DNA of 13,285 nt from Clostridia bacterium. Its GTDB lineage: Bacteria > Bacillota_A > Clostridia > UBA1212. Where the stretch lies: positions 1 through 13,285 of the forward strand of contig JAFTXL010000189.1 in the NCBI GenBank assembly GCA_017464985.1, in the 5' to 3' direction. The notes below the pieces were generated by a model. The model was given only the letters and a program-made list of their open reading frames with translations, did no database searches and had not been told where the DNA came from. Position numbers and translations under genes: made by a program. Below, one piece after another: positions 1 to 7,191 of the stretch (positions are counted from its first letter, which is position 1; each line of letters starts with the position of its first letter).

Positions 1-2
1 GA

Positions 3-437
3 ACTGAATTTTATGTTCATGTAAAAGGCAAAGCTTCGGATGTGGAAAATATTACTGTAAGTTCACTTTCTCCTACGCTTGATTTGACGGATATTGATGT
101 AGGAAATTATAAGTTTAAAGAGATTGTATTCACATTGCCGGACGGTGTGGAACTTGTAGGGGAGTATTTGGTAGATATAACGGTGTCCACTCCTGAAGAA
201 CCGGAGTCTCCTACTCCGACATTGCCGGCTGAAACATCTTCGGCAACACCTGCTGCAACTTCATCAGCAAACACGGCAACAAAAAATCCGAATGATTCGG
301 CAGTATCTTCAGCAACAGCAAATCCGTCTGCGACTCATTTGGTTCAGTCTTCAGAACCTGAAGTTTCCGCAAGTGCTGCTACAGATGAGAATCATACAGG
401 TCAGCCTGAAAACAACAGCGCAAGCGCAGAGAACTGA
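3..437 (+). CDS. YbbR/CdaR-like protein, C-terminal part (5' end outside window)
   Basis: This frame is open from the first bases of the window to TGA at 435-437, so the gene begins upstream and only its last 144 residues are visible. The first 55 or so residues have the beta-rich pattern of a YbbR repeat: a strand, then 'LDLTDIDVGNYKFK', then 'FTLPDGVELVG' and a closing 'YLVDITVS'. YbbR proteins such as CdaR sit outside the membrane and control the c-di-AMP cyclase CdaA, usually from a cdaA-cdaR-glmM operon. That operon cannot be seen here, so the assignment rests on the repeat pattern alone. The remaining 80 or so residues are a low-complexity tail of Pro, Ser, Thr, Ala, Glu and Asn, probably disordered and extracellular. 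A GTG at 42 could be misread as a start, but no ribosome site precedes it and the YbbR pattern begins before it. Confidence 0.6.
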   Translation, partial: TEFYVHVKGKASDVENITVSSLSPTLDLTDIDVGNYKFKEIVFTLPDGVELVGEYLVDITVSTPEEPESPTPTLPAETSSATPAATSSANTATKNPNDSAVSSATANPSATHLVQSSEPEVSASAATDENHTGQPENNSASAEN

Positions 438-442
438 TATTT

Positions 443-1591
443 TCAGTTTTCGCTCAGAAAGTCGGCTAACAGCAGATCAACAACTCTTCCATAGCTGTGT
501 GTGCCGTCTTCTATATCGTTTGCTTTAAGATAGGTGTCGTTTACCGTTTCAGATAATTTTGCAGCTTTTGGTGAGGTATCTTCATACTCTTGCCAAAAGC
601 TGTTTTCGTATTGCGCATCAGCAAAAAGTTCAGGAGAAACGGCAGCACATACAGACTTCCATTTCTCAATGTCATATTTGTAGAGCTGATTCATCGAATA
701 CATAAACGCGCTGTAGTATCCGGAGTAGATGTACAGTGAATCAGAGCTGTTTATACATGCAAGATAAGCTACATAATTTGCTTCGTCCTCACGGGCAATT
801 CCTCTTTGATGCGCCATTTCGTGACAAATTGTCATGGGAAGAGATGATGCGGGAGTTTTTTTGTTTACAAGCGCTTCCGGCACAAGGTACGGATAAATTC
901 CGGTTATTTGCAGATAACACATTATTTCTGATGAAAGGACAACTTTTGCTTCAGGATAAAATCCGTCGAGGAAACTGTATTTTTCACATAAAACTTCATA
1001 GCCGCTGCCGCTTTTTTCTATCAGCTCGTCAAGAGTGCCTGTATAAAATGTTACATTATCGCTATTTTTTTCGACCGAATTTCTTGCAGCTCCGGCTTCT
1101 TCACCGAGATACAGGCAGAGCCGGCAGAGTTCGTCAGTCGTGTAGCTGCGAAGTGTATATCCTGCTTTATCGGCAAAATCGGAACCGTTATAGTTTATGC
1201 CGCCCAGTACAATAAAATTTCCGACACATAAAAGTGCTGCCGACAGCAATATCAGTACAAACTGAATCAGTTTATTAAAAGCTTTTTTATTTTGCCTTTT
1301 TATAAATAATGAAACTGCCGTGATAACTGAATATAAAAGATATATAATAAATCCTATAATACATACATACAAAAGAATTTCTCCTACCGAAAACGGAAAA
1401 GCAGAAACAATAAGTTTTAAAGGCAAATTTACTGCTTTAAATAAATTGTTTGTATAAATTTTATCTGTCAGTCCGGGGGAAACAGAGGATAACGCATACA
1501 AAGACACACTGAAAAGTGCGTAAAATGATGCTGTAATTATTAAAATAACAGATATTTTTATTGGATTTTTCTTGTTTGATGTGTTTGCCAT
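443..1591 (-). CDS. DUF3810 family membrane protein with HExxH zinc-protease motif
   Basis: A 382-residue protein that I assign to DUF3810. Three hydrophobic segments are visible at about residues 13-33, 68-92 and 108-130, followed by a soluble domain probably outside the membrane. That domain carries HEMAH at residues 257-261, with acidic residues in 'REDEAN' just after it (E268, D269, E270). This matches the HExxH-plus-downstream-Glu layout of gluzincin zinc peptidases. The substrate and physiological role of the family are unknown to me, and peptidase activity is inferred from the motif only. The gene converges on the CdaR-like gene with 5 nt between stop codons and diverges from the solute-binding protein gene. 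No good Shine-Dalgarno sequence precedes the ATG at 1591, but that start gives a sensible positively charged N-terminus (MANTSNKKNPIK) before the first helix. Confidence 0.8.
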   Translation of the reverse strand: MANTSNKKNPIKISVILIITASFYALFSVSLYALSSVSPGLTDKIYTNNLFKAVNLPLKLIVSAFPFSVGEILLYVCIIGFIIYLLYSVITAVSLFIKRQNKKAFNKLIQFVLILLSAALLCVGNFIVLGGINYNGSDFADKAGYTLRSYTTDELCRLCLYLGEEAGAARNSVEKNSDNVTFYTGTLDELIEKSGSGYEVLCEKYSFLDGFYPEAKVVLSSEIMCYLQITGIYPYLVPEALVNKKTPASSLPMTICHEMAHQRGIAREDEANYVAYLACINSSDSLYIYSGYYSAFMYSMNQLYKYDIEKWKSVCAAVSPELFADAQYENSFWQEYEDTSPKAAKLSETVNDTYLKANDIEDGTHSYGRVVDLLLADFLSEN

Positions 1592-1619
1592 ATATACCGA
1601 CTTTAAACTTTTTTATTTT

Positions 1620-1647
1620 ATAATAACATATCGCAAGAACTTTACAA
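1620..1647 (-). promoter_or_regulatory. Putative promoter of the DUF3810 gene
   Basis: Read on the minus strand: a -35-like TTGTAA (1647-1642), a 16-nt spacer, and a -10-like TATTAT (1625-1620) preceded by the extended -10 element TGT. The predicted start would lie about 20 nt upstream of the ATG. Part of the -35 and the spacer fall within the left arm of the inverted repeat at 1633-1671. This is a prediction from sequence only. Confidence 0.4.
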
Positions 1648-1671
1648 ATTAACATTTTTTAAAGTTCTTGC
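1633..1671. repeat. 12-bp perfect inverted repeat between divergent promoters (putative operator)
   Basis: The left arm GCAAGAACTTTA (1633-1644) and right arm TAAAGTTCTTGC (1660-1671) are perfect reverse complements separated by 15 AT-rich nt. The repeat lies between the divergent DUF3810 and solute-binding protein genes. Its two arms overlap the predicted -35 elements of the two back-to-back promoters. The arms are about 27 bp apart centre to centre, which suits a dimeric or tetrameric regulator, but no regulator gene is adjacent. A transcript hairpin is less likely because the repeat sits upstream of both predicted start sites. Confidence 0.55.
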
Positions 1672-1696
1672 AATAAAGTAAAAAACATGGTTTAAT
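1668..1696 (+). promoter_or_regulatory. Putative promoter of the solute-binding protein gene
   Basis: A -35-like TTGCAA (1668-1673), a 17-nt spacer and a -10-like TTTAAT (1691-1696), which matches TATAAT at five of six positions. The predicted start lies some 35 nt before the ATG at 1738. The -35 is overlapped by the right arm of the inverted repeat. Confidence 0.5.
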
Positions 1697-1737
1697 CTAA
1701 CTGAATAAATCTAAAATAAAATTAAGGAGATGTGTAT

Positions 1738-3114
1738 ATGAAAGTTATGAAGCGTTGCGCGGCTGTTTTGATCGTTGTTGCCTTGATGTTTTCGGCTTTT
1801 GGATGTAAGTCATCAGAGCCACAGACCGGCGAGCTTGATGAAGGTTATGTCCCTGATGTGAGCGGTAAAGTCACTATAACTTATCAGCTTGCTACAACAG
1901 AGATTGCAAAAAAATCAGTAACGCAGTATGTTACAGCTTTTGAGAAACAATATCCGAATGTAAAAGTTACTACGGACTTTTCAAAGGGTGATACAGCACT
2001 CAGAATTTCATCAGGTGACATAGGAGATGTATTTTTCCTTTGGGAAACTGACGTATATAATTATGCATCAGTAAACCAGGCTCTCATGCCGCTTGACTCA
2101 TATGTTGAGGCATTTGATATAGATTTAAGTAATGTATATTCTAGTGTTCTTGATTTCGGAAGAGTAGACGGTCAGTTATATATGATTGCGAGAGATTACA
2201 ACCATCTCGTTATGCAGTACAATAAAGATGCTGTTGTTGCGGAAGGTCTTACTGACCCGGTTGAGCTGGAAGCGCAGGATGCATGGACATGGGATACATT
2301 CAAGGATTACTGTGCTGCTTTGACTAAAAGCGATGGCGGATTCTACACTCAGGTAGGTGCGTCCTTGAGATGTGCTTATGCGCCTGTATACATACCGTTC
2401 TTGGAAGGATGGGGCGGAACATGGTACGATAACGTAAACAAGAAGATCACTCTCTATTCAGATGAGAAAGTTCTTGACGGCGTTAATGAGATGCTCGCTG
2501 CAATAGATACAGGTACGGTTTACTGTGAGGACCATGCAGGACTTAACATTTATCAGGGCGAGAAAGCTACTCCGTACAGTAAGCTTGTTGCAAATGATGT
2601 TGCACAGTTTGTATTTCAGGATGTAGAGTTCCCTATGCTTGAAACTGTAGGTTACGCATATGATAGCTATGATATTGATTGGAATATAGTATCTATGCCT
2701 AAGTTCCCGACTCATAAAGTTGGTGCCGGTGCTACAGGATTTGCCGTATATAATAAGACAAATAACCCTGACGCGGCTGCGGCGCTTTGTTTGTTCCTTA
2801 TGAGCGAAGACGGTCAGACTGCATACAATGGTGCAGAGGGTGGTTCTGTTCCTAATGTTAAAGCTTTGGCAGATTCGGATTTCTGGAAAGTTCCGTTTGA
2901 TCCCGAGGTAATTAACTACGATGCGTTTACAAGTTATCCTGAAGCAGATACACGCGGACTTATAGAACTTTGTGTTCCACCGGATATTGCAAAGATAGTA
3001 AGTGAAGGATTGGAAAATCTTGCAAAGAACCATATTAACGGTATTAAGTCAGCTGAGGATACTTTGAAAGAAGTCGAAGAGCAGGCAAATCAGCTTTGGA
3101 CTACATTGAGCTAA
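1738..3114 (+). CDS. ABC transporter solute-binding lipoprotein (family 1, carbohydrate type)
   Basis: A 458-residue extracellular solute-binding protein. The N-terminus is a lipoprotein signal: charged MKVMKR, a hydrophobic core, then SAFGC with the modified Cys at residue 23, followed by an acidic linker. The mature part opens with 'VTITYQLATTEIAKKSVTQYVTAFEKQYPNVKV' split here as a beta strand and helix typical of MalE-like proteins, and later has a 'GAGATGFAVYNKTNNPDAAAALCLFLMS' region characteristic of the family. The ATG at 1738 is chosen because AAGGAG (1724-1729) lies 8 nt before it; a GTG at 1732 is only 2 nt from that site. Such proteins deliver sugars or other solutes to a two-permease ABC transporter, but no permease or ATPase gene follows: a terminator comes next. 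The ligand cannot be told from sequence. Confidence 0.88.
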   Translation: MKVMKRCAAVLIVVALMFSAFGCKSSEPQTGELDEGYVPDVSGKVTITYQLATTEIAKKSVTQYVTAFEKQYPNVKVTTDFSKGDTALRISSGDIGDVFFLWETDVYNYASVNQALMPLDSYVEAFDIDLSNVYSSVLDFGRVDGQLYMIARDYNHLVMQYNKDAVVAEGLTDPVELEAQDAWTWDTFKDYCAALTKSDGGFYTQVGASLRCAYAPVYIPFLEGWGGTWYDNVNKKITLYSDEKVLDGVNEMLAAIDTGTVYCEDHAGLNIYQGEKATPYSKLVANDVAQFVFQDVEFPMLETVGYAYDSYDIDWNIVSMPKFPTHKVGAGATGFAVYNKTNNPDAAAALCLFLMSEDGQTAYNGAEGGSVPNVKALADSDFWKVPFDPEVINYDAFTSYPEADTRGLIELCVPPDIAKIVSEGLENLAKNHINGIKSAEDTLKEVEEQANQLWTTLS

Positions 3115-3157
3115 TATTGAGCGTAAATAATATTGTTCTGAAATGTTAGGTATCCTC

Positions 3158-3195
3158 CGGGGCTCAGAGTGAAACTCGCTCTGAGCCCCGTTTTT
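3158..3195 (+). terminator. Rho-independent terminator after the solute-binding protein gene
   Basis: A 12-bp perfect GC-rich stem pairs CGGGGCTCAGAG (3158-3169) with CTCTGAGCCCCG (3179-3190) across a 9-nt loop and is followed at once by TTTTT. It ends the gene that stops at 3114, so that gene is probably transcribed alone. Confidence 0.9.
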
Positions 3196-3237
3196 GTGAG
3201 TGTGCTGAAAATAACATATGAATAAATTATTAATTAC

Positions 3238-3266
3238 TTGATTTTTATCGATGTATATTTTATTCT
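3238..3266 (+). promoter_or_regulatory. Putative promoter of the gene at 3303
   Basis: TTGATT (3238-3243), a 17-nt spacer and TATTCT (3261-3266) in very AT-rich DNA. The fit is moderate, and other near matches are possible in such sequence. Confidence 0.3.
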
Positions 3267-3302
3267 AATACACACTTTAATAATAAATCAGACGGTGAAG
3301 CA

Positions 3303-4145
3303 ATGAGCAGAGTGGAATTAAGAATAGGAATAAAAAAAATATTAAACTTGCTGTTGTGGGTGGGAATTGTTCTTCCCATGGTATATTTTATATATTTGTA
3401 TATAAAGCAGTTAATTGGCGTATACTCATCAAGTTTCGGATTCATAGATGCAGTATTCGGCGCATGGAGTGCATGTGCAGATATTTTGCTGAAACTTTTG
3501 ATTATATCTGCTGTTTTTATATGTCTGAAATTATTGGTTGGTCTTCCGAGGTTTGTTTCCGGATTGTCTATTTATCAAAAAGGCGTTCAGGTACAGGAGA
3601 TTACAGTTGCAGAGACTGCCGAAGCGCTTGAATTTACCGATGCGGATGTTTTTTTTGAAAAGTATAAGGAATTTATGTACAATCCTGTTTCTGTAGCGTC
3701 GCTTCTCCCTGCGGTACTCTATAACTTTGTAATTGATGAAAAAAAGGGCAGGGATATGCTGGCAATTCTTTTAAATATTGATGCCGGTTCTGAAGATTCA
3801 TGCATGATTATAGATGGAATTAAAAAACAGATTTCCGGTAAAAAGTATATTCCTCTATCATATTTCACTTCAGCGACTCCCGAAAACGGATATAAAGTCT
3901 CGTCACCTTCTGTTGTGAGGATAAAGACAGGGGATTTGCTGGAGGACGATAAGTACGAGAAAACACTGTACATTGCCTGCAGCGGTTCCGGAAGCTACAG
4001 ACCTGTGAAGCTTAGGTGTTTGAAGAAAAAACAAATCCGCAAATCCGCAAATCCGTATATTCACTCTGTAAAGGCAGATGATTTAATATGGGTTGTAGAT
4101 GATTTCCCGTCAATATTAGTTAATGTCAAACCTCCTGTTGTATAA
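3303..4145 (+). CDS. Hypothetical protein with two N-terminal membrane helices
   Basis: I do not recognise the family of this 280-residue protein. It has a basic N-terminus (SRVELRIGIKK), a hydrophobic helix at about residues 14-34 and a second at about 58-80, then roughly 200 mostly hydrophilic residues with mixed alpha/beta character. The positive-inside pattern suggests that both termini are cytoplasmic, with the large domain inside the cell. No catalytic motif stands out. The C-terminal part contains the basic stretch 'LRCLKKKQIRKS' and ends in 'VVDDFPSILVNVKPPVV'. The stretch QIRKSANP (residues 244-251) is encoded by three tandem copies of an 8-bp unit. The start ATG has a weak GGTGA ribosome site about 5 nt upstream. 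The gene appears monocistronic, between its own promoter candidate and the hairpin at 4158. Confidence 0.75.
   Translation: MSRVELRIGIKKILNLLLWVGIVLPMVYFIYLYIKQLIGVYSSSFGFIDAVFGAWSACADILLKLLIISAVFICLKLLVGLPRFVSGLSIYQKGVQVQEITVAETAEALEFTDADVFFEKYKEFMYNPVSVASLLPAVLYNFVIDEKKGRDMLAILLNIDAGSEDSCMIIDGIKKQISGKKYIPLSYFTSATPENGYKVSSPSVVRIKTGDLLEDDKYEKTLYIACSGSGSYRPVKLRCLKKKQIRKSANPYIHSVKADDLIWVVDDFPSILVNVKPPVV
4032..4055 (+). repeat. Three tandem copies of the 8-bp unit CAAATCCG inside a gene
   Basis: CAAATCCG occurs three times head to tail with no mismatch at 4032-4039, 4040-4047 and 4048-4055. It lies in the coding region of the hypothetical membrane protein. Because 8 is not a multiple of 3, gain or loss of one copy would shift the reading frame about 30 codons before the stop. 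Confidence 0.9.
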
Positions 4146-4157
4146 AAATTACTTTTG

Positions 4158-4216
4158 TAAAAGAGCAGAAAGGAACAGTTCAAAGCAGTTTTGAACTGTT
4201 CCTTTCTGCTCTTTTA
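4158..4216. terminator. Bidirectional terminator hairpin between convergent genes
   Basis: A perfect 27-bp stem with a 5-nt loop (4185-4189). It begins 12 nt after the stop of the + gene and ends 17 nt before the stop of the - LysM gene. T-rich arms give CTTTT on the plus strand and TTTTAC on the minus strand, so it can end transcription from both sides. The U-tracts are short, but the stem is very long. Confidence 0.8.
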
Positions 4217-4233
4217 GGGGGGTAGGTATAGAA

Positions 4234-4629
4234 TTATATATCATTGGGGAGAGAGATAGTTTCTCCTGCATATATCGTAAAACCGGATATGTCGTTTAAA
4301 GCTCTTATTTCGTTGATGACATCTCTGGGGTCTTCGCCTGGGAAGTTTTCTTTGGCTATAGTCCAAAGCGTGTCACCGCTTTGGACGGTGACTGTGGTGT
4401 ATGATACGGATGTGTCATACGGTTCTTTTGCTAATGCAAAGAGCATACTTCCTGTAAGTAACGTAAGAACAGACGATAACACAATGACTCTGAACAGTTG
4501 TTTTTTTAATGTTCTTCTGCGCCTGTACGCTTTTCTTTCCTCGACTCCGCAGATAGCCGGAGTGTATCCTTTAATAGTAAGCTTGTTCCATAAGATTGAA
4601 TCTTGTATGTTTTTGATTACATTTGTCAT
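4234..4629 (-). CDS. YneA-like cell-division suppressor, membrane-anchored LysM protein
   Basis: A 131-residue protein. Residues 1-45 form a basic cytoplasmic segment (ERKAYRRRRTLKK near its end), residues 46-67 a membrane helix, and about 80-128 a LysM domain ('VQSGDTLWTIAKENF', then 'YAGETISLP'). LysM binds peptidoglycan. One membrane helix plus a C-terminal LysM is the architecture of Bacillus YneA, the LexA-controlled inhibitor that halts septation during DNA damage. The LexA-like boxes upstream (4837-4865) support that role. YneA is about 105 residues, so this N-terminal segment is longer. The start at 4629 is chosen because AAAGGAG (minus strand, 4645-4639) lies 9 nt before it; an upstream ATG at 4653 overlaps no ribosome site. 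lexA, usually divergent from yneA in Bacillus, is not here. A plain LysM cell-wall protein is the alternative. Confidence 0.75.
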   Translation of the reverse strand: MTNVIKNIQDSILWNKLTIKGYTPAICGVEERKAYRRRRTLKKQLFRVIVLSSVLTLLTGSMLFALAKEPYDTSVSYTTVTVQSGDTLWTIAKENFPGEDPRDVINEIRALNDISGFTIYAGETISLPNDI

Positions 4630-4836
4630 AAGTATTTTCTCCTTTGCAGACATTTAGATGTCGTGTGTATTTGTGTTTCCTATGCGTTTACAATGATTGC
4701 TTTAAAGTTATGTTTTGTAACTTGCTGCGCGACATGTTGTATCGCATGACTATATATTACAAGTTGTATTGTCCTATAAAAAGGACTTTCAGAAACTGCA
4801 CACGTTATTTTATAGAACGAACAACGTTTTTAATTA

Positions 4837-4850
4837 CGAACATATGTTAG
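4837..4850. promoter_or_regulatory. LexA (SOS) box, CGAACATATGTTAG
   Basis: This matches the Bacillus-type LexA site CGAAC-N4-GTTCG at nine of ten defined positions, with spacer ATAT. It lies upstream of the YneA-like gene, as expected for an SOS-regulated division inhibitor. Confidence 0.75.
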
Positions 4851-4851
4851 C

Positions 4852-4865
4852 AGAACGAATGTTCT
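4852..4865. promoter_or_regulatory. LexA (SOS) box, AGAACGAATGTTCT
   Basis: A GAAC-N4-GTTC palindrome with symmetrical flanking A and T, one base after the preceding box. It has the core of the Gram-positive LexA site. Two adjacent boxes suggest cooperative or tight repression. Confidence 0.75.
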
Positions 4866-4885
4866 TTGTCAAGCACGAAATATAA

Positions 4886-4901
4886 CGAACATATGGCGAA
4901 C
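4886..4901. promoter_or_regulatory. Two LexA half-sites in direct repeat
   Basis: CGAAC occurs at 4886-4890 and again at 4897-4901, 11 bp apart, about one helical turn. An inverted GTTCG follows at 4915-4919, and another CGAAC with a degenerate partner lies at 4818-4822. These are half-sites rather than full boxes, but their density around the two full boxes is striking. Confidence 0.45.
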
Positions 4902-5085
4902 ATGTAAAAATACTGTTCGGCTGAAATTTTTAGGCAGCTTGTGGATGACTTGGGGTATATACAAAGTTTTTGTAACTTTTTTATATTGTATACATAAAAT
5001 ATACGGTGAAATTCGGAGATGAATACCTGTGATAAAAGGCTGTATAAAAATTTCTGGTAAAACTGCGCTATTTTATTACAAATTA

Positions 5086-5114
5086 TTGACATATCGTTTT
5101 TGAGTGATTAAAAT
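5086..5114 (+). promoter_or_regulatory. Promoter of gdhA
   Basis: A consensus -35 TTGACA (5086-5091), a 17-nt spacer and a -10 TAAAAT (5109-5114, five of six). The predicted start near 5121 gives a leader of about 125 nt before the gdhA ATG. Confidence 0.75.
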
Positions 5115-5151
5115 AAAAAATCATTTTGGCATTGCTGATTTACTTTGGTGA

Positions 5152-6594
<1,443 letters not shown>

Positions 6595-6698
6595 TTCTGC
6601 GAAAACGGCAAATTAGAAGGCGACTGCTTTAAAGCGATTTCGCGGCATATTCCGAGGCAAATAAGAAATATCCGTCCTGATGTGTCAGGCGGCAAAGC
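6595..6698 (+). other. Structured 3' region after gdhA, no gene
   Basis: About 100 nt between the gdhA stop and its terminator. It is more GC-rich than the surrounding intergenic DNA and holds small hairpins, for example CCTGA (6676-6680) with TCAGG (6685-6689) and GCGA...CGC near 6633-6643. The gdhA frame also stays open past the stop codon to a TAG near 6750. The stretch could be a mobile palindromic repeat, a small RNA or simple 3'-UTR; I cannot assign it. Confidence 0.35.
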
Positions 6699-6745
6699 TT
6701 CCGTGGCTGAGAGTTATATCGTACTCTATGCCACGGAGTTTTTTT
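6699..6745 (+). terminator. Rho-independent terminator of gdhA
   Basis: TCCGTGGC (6700-6707) pairs with GCCACGGA (6730-6737). A further AGAGT/ACTCT stem lies above a small internal loop, and the hairpin is followed by seven T residues (6739-6745). Confidence 0.9.
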
Positions 6746-6784
6746 AGGCAAACGCATAAAAAATAGCATTAAAAATATAATAAG

Positions 6785-6813
6785 TTGACAAATAAATAAT
6801 TCCGTATTATGAT
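6785..6813 (+). promoter_or_regulatory. Promoter of the DUF2325-DUF3793-flavodoxin operon
   Basis: A consensus -35 TTGACA (6785-6790), a 17-nt spacer and a -10 TATGAT (6808-6813, five of six). The predicted start near 6820 leaves an 80-nt leader that contains the palindrome at 6868-6883. Confidence 0.75.
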
Positions 6814-6867
6814 AAACACGGATAGCTGCGTATAACTCGATAGACACAGCTGAATTTTTAAATATGT

Positions 6868-6883
6868 GTTAGCATATGCTAAC
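6868..6883. promoter_or_regulatory. Perfect 16-bp palindrome, putative metal-regulator operator
   Basis: GTTAGCATATGCTAAC reads the same on both strands. It lies between the predicted transcription start and the AAAGGGG ribosome site (6887-6893) of the DUF2325 gene. The TTAG...CTAA ends recall the outer halves of DtxR/IdeR/MntR-type iron and manganese boxes, and iron control would suit a flavodoxin operon. The regulator identity is inference. Bound protein there would act as a roadblock to transcription. Confidence 0.65.
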
Positions 6884-6900
6884 TATAAAGGGGTAACAGA

Positions 6901-7179
6901 ATGAGCATAGTAATTGTAGGCGGAAACGAATGTATGACCCGTCAATATATAAATCTTTGCGGTGAGTACAAATGTAAGGCAAAGGTATATCCGAAAATGA
7001 CAAAGGAATTGAGAAGTATAGGAACACCGGATTTGCTTGTATTGTTTACCAATACCGTTTCTCACAAGATGATACGATTTGCTTTAAGTGAAACAAGGGG
7101 GCAAGACGTAAAGATTGCGCGTTCTCATAGCAGTTCAATGGCCGCACTGAAAGCAATTCTGGAAGAATACACAGCGTAA
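6901..7179 (+). CDS. DUF2325 domain-containing protein
   Basis: A 92-residue protein that I recognise as DUF2325, a small Rossmann-like domain. The landmarks are N-terminal 'MSIVIVGGNECM', central 'PDLLVLFTNTVSHKM' and C-terminal 'RSHSSSMAALKAILEEY'. Its biochemical function is not established to my knowledge. It is the first gene of a tight operon: its stop (7177-7179) overlaps the AAGGAG site of the DUF3793 gene, and a flavodoxin follows. In Clostridia this set often lies near ferrous-iron transport genes, which hints at a role in iron or redox adaptation. The start has AAAGGGG 7 nt upstream. Expression is probably set by the promoter at 6785 and the palindrome at 6868. Confidence 0.88.
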   Translation: MSIVIVGGNECMTRQYINLCGEYKCKAKVYPKMTKELRSIGTPDLLVLFTNTVSHKMIRFALSETRGQDVKIARSHSSSMAALKAILEEYTA

Positions 7180-7191
7180 GGAGAAAATGAA

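Larger units (their letters stand above)
4654..5085. other. Long AT-rich intergenic region between the LysM gene and gdhA
   Basis: No convincing gene is present. The part nearest the LysM gene (4654-4810) would be its 5' leader, 170-200 nt long if transcription starts near the SOS boxes. It contains a small hairpin pairing GTCCT (4771-4775) with AGGAC (4782-4786). The LexA boxes lie at 4818-4919. From 4920 to 5085 I see only AT-rich sequence. Short open frames here have no ribosome site or recognisable product. Confidence 0.6.

Noticed and set aside
423..454. Small hairpin across the two stop codons of the convergent CdaR-like and DUF3810 genes (AACTGA/TCAGTT with an outer AGCG/CGCT)
   Set aside because: The core stem is only 6 bp, AT-rich and interrupted, with a four-T tail. 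It is too weak to call a terminator.
736..1215. 159-codon open frame on the plus strand
   Set aside because: It lies wholly opposite the DUF3810 gene, has no ribosome site and shows no family signature.
2458..3033. 191-codon open frame on the minus strand
   Set aside because: It is antisense to the solute-binding protein gene, with an abnormal composition rich in Cys, Ile and Tyr.
4847..5092. 81-codon open frame on the minus strand in the intergenic region
   Set aside because: It has no ribosome site, AT-driven composition rich in Phe, Tyr, Cys and Ile, and it runs across the LexA boxes.
6629..6847. 72-codon open frame on the minus strand downstream of gdhA
   Set aside because: It runs through the gdhA terminator and into the next promoter, with no ribosome site and no recognised product.
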